Assembly (NCBI GenBank): GCA_019279435.1
Contig: JAAALK010000285.1
Coordinates: 69,002,074-69,066,073 of the forward strand
Reading direction: 5' to 3'
Origin: Zizania palustris
Lineage: Eukaryota > Streptophyta > Magnoliopsida > Poales > Poaceae
Length of the DNA: 64,000 nucleotides
The notes under the pieces were generated by a model. The model did no database searches. It was not told where the DNA came from and was given only the letters and a program-made list of their open reading frames with translations. Positions within the stretch are counted from its first letter, which is position 1. Every line of letters starts with the position of its first letter. Positions 56,646 through 64,000 of this stretch are shown here, piece after piece. The position numbers and the translations under genes are program-made.

Positions 56646-59600
56646 AAGTGCTTCCTCTACCAGCCCCCATGATGATTGCCACTCCAGGCAAGAAAACCTT
56701 AGCTAACCTATTCATCCCTAAGGTACAGATAGAAATCCAAGGAGTGTTATTTTAGGCTGAGCTAGTCCTCATCGAGTGCACCGGACTCGACCTCATCCTA
56801 GGGATGGACTAGTTGATGAAGCACAAGGGAGTGATCGACTACGCCAGCAAGTCCGCACTATGACCAACCCCGAAGGCAAAGCCGTCACTTTTCAGATGAC
56901 CCACCGTGGACCTCGCAAAGTGTCCCTTCACTCGCTATCCCTTGAGGAAGTGCCCGTGGTCAAGGAATACATGGACGTCTTCCCGGAAGACCTACCAGGA
57001 ATGCCTCCCAAGCGGGACATCAAATTCAGGATTGAACTTGTCCCTGGGACCACCCCAATCTCCAAGCGCCCATACCGGATGGCCACCAATGAACCAGCCG
57101 AAGTTAAGAGCAATATTGAAGACCTGGAGCAAAAAGGGTACATCCGAATGAGTACCTCACCCTGGGGTGCACCAGTCATCTTCGCCATGAAGAAGGACAA
57201 GATCAAGAGGATTTGCGTGGACTATAGAGCCTTGAACGACGTAACCATCAAGAACAAGTACCCACTGCCTCGGATCGATGACCTGTTCGATCAACTGAAG
57301 GGATCCTTGGTATTCTCCAAGATCGACCTCAGGTCAGGTTATCACCAGCTGAGAATTAGGGAAGAAGACATCCCCAAGACTGCCTTCATGTCCCACTACG
57401 GACTTTACGAGTATACGTGATGTCGTTCGGACTCACGAATGCCCCGGCCTTCTTCATGAACATGATGAACAATGTATTCATGGAGTTCTTGGATATGTTC
57501 ATCGTTGTATTCATCGACGATATCCTCGTCTACTCCAAGACCAAGGAAGAACATGAAACCCACCTCCGTCTGACCCTCGAAAAGCTAAGGGAGCAGCAAT
57601 TGTACGCCAAATACAACAACTGTGAGTTTTGGTCATCTCAGGTGAAATTCCTCGGCCATGTCATATCTACCGGAGGAATAGCAGTGGACCCAACAACCGT
57701 AGAAGCAGTGACCAAATGGCTGCAACCCACGAACGTGACCGAGATCCAGAGTTTTCTCGGATTAGCCGGATATTACCATCGATTCATCGAGAACTTCTCG
57801 AAGATAGCCAAGCCCATGACCAGACTGCTGTAGAAGGAAGTAAAGTTCGAATGGACTCCGGACTGTGAAGAATGCTTCCAGACCCTTAAGAAAAAGCTCA
57901 TGTCAGCCCCGATTATGACTCTGCCAGACATCCAGAAGGACTTCCACGTCTACTGTGATGCCTCTCACCAACGGTTAGGGTGTGTCTTAATGCAAGATGG
58001 GAAGGTGATATCTTACGCCTCTCGACAGCTAAGGCTGCATGAGCTAAATTACCTGACCCACGACCTAGAATTAGCAGCCGTGGTTCATGCCTTGAAGATA
58101 TGGAGGCATTACCTTGTGGGAAATCGGTGTGAGGTCTTCACCGATCACAAGAGTCTCAAGTACATATTCACCCAACCAGACCTGAACCTCAGACAAAGAA
58201 AGTGGTTGGAGTTGATCAAGGATTATGACTTGGGCATTCACTATCATCTAGGCAAGGCAAACGTGGTGACAGACGCCCTAAGTCAAAAAGGGTATTGCAA
58301 TGCCATCATGGTGCAAGACCAGGCCCCCTTGCTATACAAGGAGATGGAATGGTTAAACCTAGGGATCACCACTAGAGCATATCTCGCTGCCCTAGAAACC
58401 AGACCTATCTTAATGGATCAGATCCGTGAGACACAAAAGGAAGACCCGGACATCTTAGAGATCCAGCAGAACATGAGGAAAGGTAAAGCCCCAGGATTCT
58501 CCGAGGACGAGAACGATACCATCTGGTTCAGAAACCGGATATGCATGCCCGACAAGCCGGAATTGAAGGCCCTCATCCTTCAAGAGGCCCATGATACCCT
58601 ATACTCCATACATCCCGGGAGTACAAAGATGTACCAAGACCTAAAGGAAAAATATTGGTGGGTCAATATGAAGAGGGAAATAGCTGAGTATGTGGCCAAG
58701 TGTGACACATGCTGGCGAGTCAAGGCAGAGCACCAGAGATCTGCTGGATTATTGCAACCCCTCAAGGTCCCTGAATGGAAGTGGGAAGAAATAGGGATGG
58801 ACTTCATCACGGGACTGCCTAGGACCCAAGCTGGTCATGACTCTATCTAGGTGATCATCGATCGACTCACCAAGGTGGCTCATTTCATCCCCGTCAAGAC
58901 AACTTACACAACCACTAAGTTGGCTGAGTTGTACATGACCCATATTGTGTGCCTGCACGGAGTCCCAAAGAAGATCGTATCTGACCGAGGGAGTCAGTTT
59001 ACCTCCAAATTTTGGAAGAATCTTCAAGAAGAACTCAGCACCCGACTAAACTTTAGCACCAGCCTATCATCCACAGACCGACGGCCAAACCGAAAGGGTA
59101 AACCAGGTGTTGGAGGATATGCTTAGATCTTGCGCTCTAGACTTTGGCGGAATGTGGGATAAGAACTTGCTTTATGCAGAGTTCTCCTACAACAACAACT
59201 ACCAAGTTAGCCTGTAGATGTCCCCATTTGAAGCACTTTATGGGCGTAAGTGCAGAACGTCGTTACTTTGGGATCAGACCGGAGAGTCACAGCTATTCAG
59301 GACAGATATATTGCGAGAAGCCAAAGAGAATGTCAAGATCATCATGGATAGATTGAAGATAGCCCAGTCTCGACAAAAGAGCTATGCCGATAACCGACGG
59401 AGAGACCTAACCTTTGAGGAGGGTGACTATGTCTATCTCCGAGTCACTCCCCTCCGTGGCACCCAAAGGTTCAACATGAGAGGCAAGTTAGCACCCCGCT
59501 ATGTCGGACCCTTTCAGATCCTCCAATGGCAAGGGGAAGTGGCTTATCAACTAGAACTACCTCCATCCTTGGTAGGAGTCCATGATGTGTTCCAAGAAGA

Positions 59601-59756
59601 TTTGACCTACATTGAAAAACCCGTCCGGATTCTGGAAACTAAGGAGAGAGTAACCAGGAGTCATGTGGTTCATTTCTACAAGGTTTAGTGGGACAATCAC
59701 CCCGTTGAAGAAGCCACCTCGGAAAAAGAGGACGAGTTAAAAGCCTAATACCCCGA
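56646..59756 (+). pseudogene. pol: Element G pol: protease end, RT, RNase H, integrase, chromodomain-like tail
   Basis: Continues the protease cut by A3 (ECTGLDLILGMD, then a stop). RT runs from about 56940 with PKRDIKFRIELVPGTTPISK and YRMATNEPAEVKSN. A one-base loss at about 57415 shifts frame before MSFGLTNAPAFF. The active site is FIDD (near 57513). RNase H is in 57900-58300 with FHVYCDASHQRLGCVLM and FTDHKSLKYIF. Integrase has a CDTC zinc half, EEIGMDFITGLP, a TAG at 58848 and SDRGSQFTSKFW. After frameshifts, MSPFEALYGRKCR and YVGPFQILQWQGEVAYQLEL follow. A tail, HVVHFYKV then NHPVEEATSEKEDEL, looks like a decayed chromodomain. Confidence 0.87.
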
Positions 59757-59799
59757 GCTATTCGAGTAACTTTCCAAATCTCGAGGACGAGATTCTTTG

Positions 59800-59814
59800 T
59801 AAGGGGGATAGGTT
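59800..59814 (+). other. G polypurine tract
   Basis: AAGGGGGATAGGTT immediately before TGTAACACC, the 3' LTR start. Confidence 0.75.
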
Positions 59815-62800
59815 TGTAACACCCCTAATTTTCAGAGAAAAATAAAAATACCATTTATTATATTTTCTGGAAATAAAAAATTTTGAAATACCTTTAATAC
59901 CCTTATATGCCTAAATGAACTAGAACCTTGACGAAATATCCAAACCAAAGGCTAGAAAATTTTCTATATGATTCGAAGGCCAAGATGTATTTTGGAAAAA
60001 TTTTACAAATTTTTATCACCCTTGGAAGCAACCCAAACATTTTAAACCAATTTCAGCAATTAAATTTATTCACAAATGAATTTAAACAGTAACAGGCCCC
60101 TTTCCCCCTTTTTCTCCCCCATCCGACCAGCCTAGCCCACTCCCTCCCCGTGCCCCGTACTGACAATTGGGTCCCACTTGTTAGTCGACCCTCTCCCTCC
60201 GCGCGCTGCCCGACAGCTTGGCCCCACCGGTCGGCGCCAACACTCCCGCACACTTCGGCCCACCCATCAGTCGCCTCGCCCTCGCCTCGCGCCCACTGAA
60301 TGGTGGCCCCCCTCTGTCAAAACCATCGTCTACCTCACGCTCCCCCTAACTCCGCTGGCCGCCGATCCCACCTCAGATCCGCCCCCGCCGGCGCCCTCCA
60401 ATTAATTCGTCACCGGCATTGAATCCCTCGCGCCCCGCCGACCGTTTCCCCCATTACTCTACGCGTAATCGCCCCAGCATAGTCGCTCGCATGCTTGGAA
60501 ACCACCTTGCCAGCGTTTACTCTCGGCCTCCCCCGATTGCGCCCCCTCTGCCCCCACCGGTGCCTCTATTTAAACCCTACGCCCCCACTGCGTCCAGCTC
60601 GCACGTCCATTCACACTTAGACCAAACAGAGAACCCGCGACACCTCTTTTAACACCACACCTCTGCCCTCGCTCCAGCCATCGCTTGCCATCGCCAGAGT
60701 CCCCCTCCATCCTTGACGACCGCACCACAGTGACCCTGAGTGCCACCCCAACCTCGGCCACCACTCCATCGCCGATGAACCCCGCCGGAACCCCACCACC
60801 GACGAGGACCCAAACATCTTCGCCACTCCCGCTCATCGCTGGCCACGCTCTGACGACCATTCAACTCGCCAACGGTACCCTTGTGTTCCCCGTAGTCCCC
60901 TCTTTCCGTTTTAGCCCTTAGGATCCACCGCTGTCGCTCGCCGTGGTCGCTAGCCCATTGCCGTGACCAGAGATGACGACCGGCATGGGTAGAGTACCTG
61001 TGCCGTGTTAGATTCATCCTCAACCATGCGATCACGATCTGGGCCGTCAGATTGCGGCGAAAGGGTATCGTGCGATCTTGCGCGTCCATTTTCATTTAAC
61101 GCCCCCCCCCCCCCCCCCCCGCGTCGCTCGTGGCCACCCGATCGCTATCCAACGGCGATCTGTGATCCGGCGCACGCGCACAGTGCGCGGGTTCACGGTG
61201 GATCCGGTTCACCAGTGGACCCGAGACCCTTTTCTGTTTAAATAAAAATCCAAAAATTGATTTAAACTTTGAAAATTCATAACTTGCTCATTTTAACTCC
61301 AAAATTTACCATTTCAATTCCAGAAAATTCATAATTTTATTCTCTACATGTTTGTACAATATAAATAGTAGGTTTATTTTGAGTAATTTATGTTTATTTT
61401 ATAAAGCATCAAATGCACTTTAAGATAAACTCAAAATTTGTCCATTTCAACTTTAGGAAAATTTATCTTTTATCCTCTTCATATTGGTGTAATAGAAACA
61501 ATAGGTTTATTCTGGACTTTTTATTAATTGGAAGTTTAAAATGCATTAGATTACATTTTTATTTATTTTTAGAAAAATCCCTAACTCCATCAAAGTTCAT
61601 TTTTGAAAATTCATATAATGAACTCTAGTAGCTTAATAACTTATTTTCCTTAATTTAACCCAATCAAAACTCATATGCTTATTATGTGATATTGGAATGT
61701 TTATTGAACGATATGTTTATTACTTTTATCGAGAAGACTACGGCGTCGTTGAGGAGCCGGAGTACTTTCCGGAAGCTTCCCCCGTCGCCTTTCGCTGAAC
61801 AAGGCAAGTCACCAAACCAATCTTTTGAGCATATTGAACCTAGTTTTCTTAAACTATCGCTAAAACACATAGGTTATACATGCATTAGTCAAATGAAAGC
61901 CCTACATTATAGTTATTTAGATCCCCAACCTTGATGTGCAACCCAAGCCATGCTATCTAGCCTAAACTCCTTGTCACCATATTATTAGTACTAGTAGATA
62001 GTGTCTGACGTATCGACACAATTGCTATAGGTTAAAAATGAGTCGTAGCGATTTGGAATCTACTATATGATCCCTGTTTATTCTTATCTATGGAATTCTA
62101 TTGGTGATAGAGTTATGGTTATGTGTGTATGCATGGTGGGTTTCAGGTGCAAGCTAGGGCATTGGTCGGTAGCACCCGGGGCACTATAAGGCCGGTCTGC
62201 GGGATCCATTGCAATACATTTCTGTACTAACCACAAGTCCAGTGGGTATGTCCTAACTAAGGTATGGAGTGTTTCAATCCGAGGCACCACTTGGACATGG
62301 GTCAAGCAGCACCTACGGGTGGCTTGTACCGACGTGGCACAAAATGGGGTGTGACGTTAGCCGGGATGCGGCCCGGCGCGCCGACAAAACCTAGAGCGGG
62401 TCATTATCGCTTGGAGCATTTCATGCTGAGGTTTTGGCACGAGTTCCCATGGTATGGGTCATCTCTTTACACTTTGGTGTATGGGATGAGTGCGTGCCTT
62501 GTGGATGTAGTGGTACACCTCTGATCAGAGTCTTAAATCTTTTCGAAAAGCCGAGCCCACGGTTAAGGGCGGGTTGCGTGACATCCCACAGTTAGTTTAC
62601 TTTTAATGAATGTGCATGATGACTTGGCATTTAAGGACCATTGAGCGAGGAGGGAAAACATACTCCTCGAGTTAGATGATATTATGATGTTCATGTTTAA
62701 TATTCTGCATGGTTAAATTTGACTACACTAAATGCAATAACTGAAAAATGTACTTTTTCCGCACTTTTAGCCATTATCCTTCCTTTGTCATTATCTTGCA

Positions 62801-63103
62801 TTACTATTGCATTTTCGGTAGCTTGTTGAGTGCTTTTGTACTCATACCCGTTGGACAAACACTTCAGAGGCTGCTTACTATGAGGAGGATGGTCTGGAGT
62901 TGCGACCCAGTCAAGAAGAAGATCCTGAAGAGGGCGTTCCTCATGCTTTTTATTATTTATTTTATTTTTACTCTTTTGTAATAATGTGGTCTACGTACCA
63001 TGAATGTTTGTCGTATGTATGTTGTCGCATGATGAACCTCTTGTATTATTGTTTTTCTTTGGAAATTTAATAATGTTCCGATTTGGTAAATCGGGGCGTC
63101 ACA
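59815..63103 (+). repeat. G 3' LTR (3,289 bp)
   Basis: TGTAACACCCC...GGGGCGTCACA ends, the classic gypsy Tekay/Del form. Contains the 159 bp absent from the 5' LTR, lacks about 33 bp present there near 40570-40605, and carries a 19-base C run (61102-61120). Confidence 0.9.
61102..61120 (+). repeat. Poly-C run (19 bases)
   Basis: The 5' LTR has a run of only seven C at the matching place (about 40667). Either replication slippage or a sequencing/assembly artefact. Confidence 0.9.
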
Positions 63104-63582
63104 GTGCCCTTCATCAGGCACTCATCAACCAATCTGGAACACTAGTAAACACCCTCCACGAGTTGATCAAAAATACGGTTGACGGTTCTATAGCCCACGA
63201 GCCACCCTAAGGTCCAACGTACCTCCCTAACAAGCAAACAAGATTGTTGTAGAATTCGCAGCATACTTGGCTGATACCACAACCGTAAGGGCCGATGAGG
63301 CTAGAGCAACTGGGCACCTCGTTCGACCATGAAGGAAACAAGACGACCTAGCCACTGGCTCCCGCATAGAGTTCACTGTAGAGCACACCATATGGCCTCG
63401 AAAGGGGAAGGTCGATGCCACTTCCGACATCTGACCCAATACTACCAAGACAAGAGATACCTCAAGTGACATACATGTTGGGGAAAGGGGAAGCTACGCT
63501 AGCAGAAGTTTCAAAAATCGCCCCAAAGCCCAAGAAGCATGCGCGTGTGAGATCATATATCGGTACCTTCTAGCATAAGACA
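63104..63582 (+). pseudogene. gag: Element F gag, continuation after G
   Basis: The reading frame left at 39346 resumes here after the GTGCC duplication: LHQALINQSGTLVNTLHELI matches the equivalent block of C. A stop follows HEPP near 63208 and more stops follow, although fragments such as VTYMLGKGEATLAE remain readable near 63470-63500. It ends at the start of LTR K, so the capsid domain of F is not in the window. Confidence 0.65.
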
Positions 63583-64000
63583 TGCTAGGTGCAGCGGAAA
63601 AATATGTTGAGGAAGTGCGTCCTTGTCTGTCCTCGCTTCATCCTGGATATTCCTCGCCAATCCAATCGGTGAAGACGACGTAGTTGTTCACGTGATGAAG
63701 TCCATGAGCATTGCTATTGGAGAAACGCCTCCACGGTATCCACAGCGTAATAGGGATGAAGTACTTCCCACGACGGCATGATAGCACCACACGTGAGAAT
63801 GGGAGATCCTCAATCTCATCTCTTGAGATCAAGAAAGAGAGGAGAGGACTTCTTGGTTGCTAGGTCTAAACTTGCTATTGCTTGTCCTTCAAGACCTCCC
63901 CCTCTCTTTATATAGGGCTGAGCAGCCCCTATTCATCCACATCTCGAAACCAACAATTCGGTTACAACCAATTTGTGTTCTAACAGATCCAATCTGTTTT
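63583..64000 (-). repeat. LTR K, start of another minus-strand LTR (runs off window)
   Basis: On the minus strand the sequence ends CCGCTGCACCTAGCA at 63583, a common LTR ending. A promoter-like CCTATATAAAGAG lies at about 63903-63916, upstream in the minus orientation. No primer-binding site lies on its left, so it would be a 3' or solo LTR inserted in F, with AGACA (63578-63582) as the possible target duplication. The right part is outside the window. Confidence 0.5.

Larger units (their letters stand above)
39347..63103 (+). mobile_element. Element G: Tekay/Del-type Ty3/gypsy, interrupted by A3
   Basis: Plus-strand gypsy with LTRs of 3,154 bp (39347-42500) and 3,289 bp (59815-63103). The target duplication GTGCC is perfect (39342-39346 and 63104-63108). 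It has a Met-tRNA-like primer site, an upstream ORF (orf0), gag, protease, RT, RNase H, integrase and a chromodomain-like tail, in gypsy order. LTR size and C-terminal tail indicate the chromovirus Tekay/Del group. Without A3 (44914-56645) it is about 12 kb. All genes carry stops or frameshifts. Confidence 0.9.

Noticed and set aside
60178..60921. Pro/Ser-rich plus-strand ORFs in the G 3' LTR
   Set aside because: Composition-driven; frames are not shared with the 5' LTR.

Overview
This window is plant nuclear DNA made almost entirely of nested LTR retrotransposons. The families point to a grass (Poaceae): Sirevirus-type Ty1/copia elements of the Opie/SIRE kind, Tat-lineage Ty3/gypsy elements with GC-rich LTRs, and a Tekay/Del-type gypsy with LTRs over 3 kb. 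I cannot name the species. I see no bacterial, organellar, rRNA, tRNA or CRISPR features and no intact protein-coding gene; every coding stretch has stops or frameshifts or is a fragment.

Left block (1-14965). A1, a Sirevirus on the minus strand, runs off the left edge and ends in a 2.1-kb LTR (1421-3507). It sits in C, a minus-strand Tat-type gypsy that keeps gag, protease and a spliced antisense ORF but has lost RT, RNase H and integrase (3508-7319 and 12835-14697). D, a gag-only non-autonomous gypsy, is inserted into C gag (7320-12829, target-site duplication GATGA on both sides). C abuts a gypsy RNase H remnant (14698-14965).

Middle block (14966-30096). B is a rearranged gypsy with unusual tandem-repeat LTRs (14966-15816 and 26443 to about 27710). 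It is split by A2, a complete but coding-dead Sirevirus (15817-26437, duplication CCGAG/CCAAG). A plus-strand copia LTR (I) follows and ends at 30096.

Old, gene-like block (30097-37940). It holds a five-unit minisatellite, a Tourist-like MITE with TAA duplications, a decayed minus-strand coding sequence, a fragment of a Tekay-like LTR, one CACTA-type terminus, a solo C-family LTR (34730-35871) and a D-related LTR (35895 to about 36580). That LTR leads straight into two exons encoding the start of a La motif (LARP6-like). This is the only host-gene signal in the window.

Right block (37941-64000). F, a plus-strand C-family gypsy, is inserted next to the La-motif exons. G, a Tekay/Del-like gypsy, is inserted into F gag (39347-63103, duplication GTGCC). 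A3, a third Sirevirus, is inserted into the G protease (44914-56645, duplication AAGTG). F gag resumes in frame after G, and another LTR (K) begins at 63583.

Relative order read from nesting: F before G before A3; C before D and A1; B before A2. A2 has the most similar LTR pair and is probably the youngest. The elements do not form a pathway; a plausible functional link is that Tat-type elements such as C supplied enzymes in trans to D.
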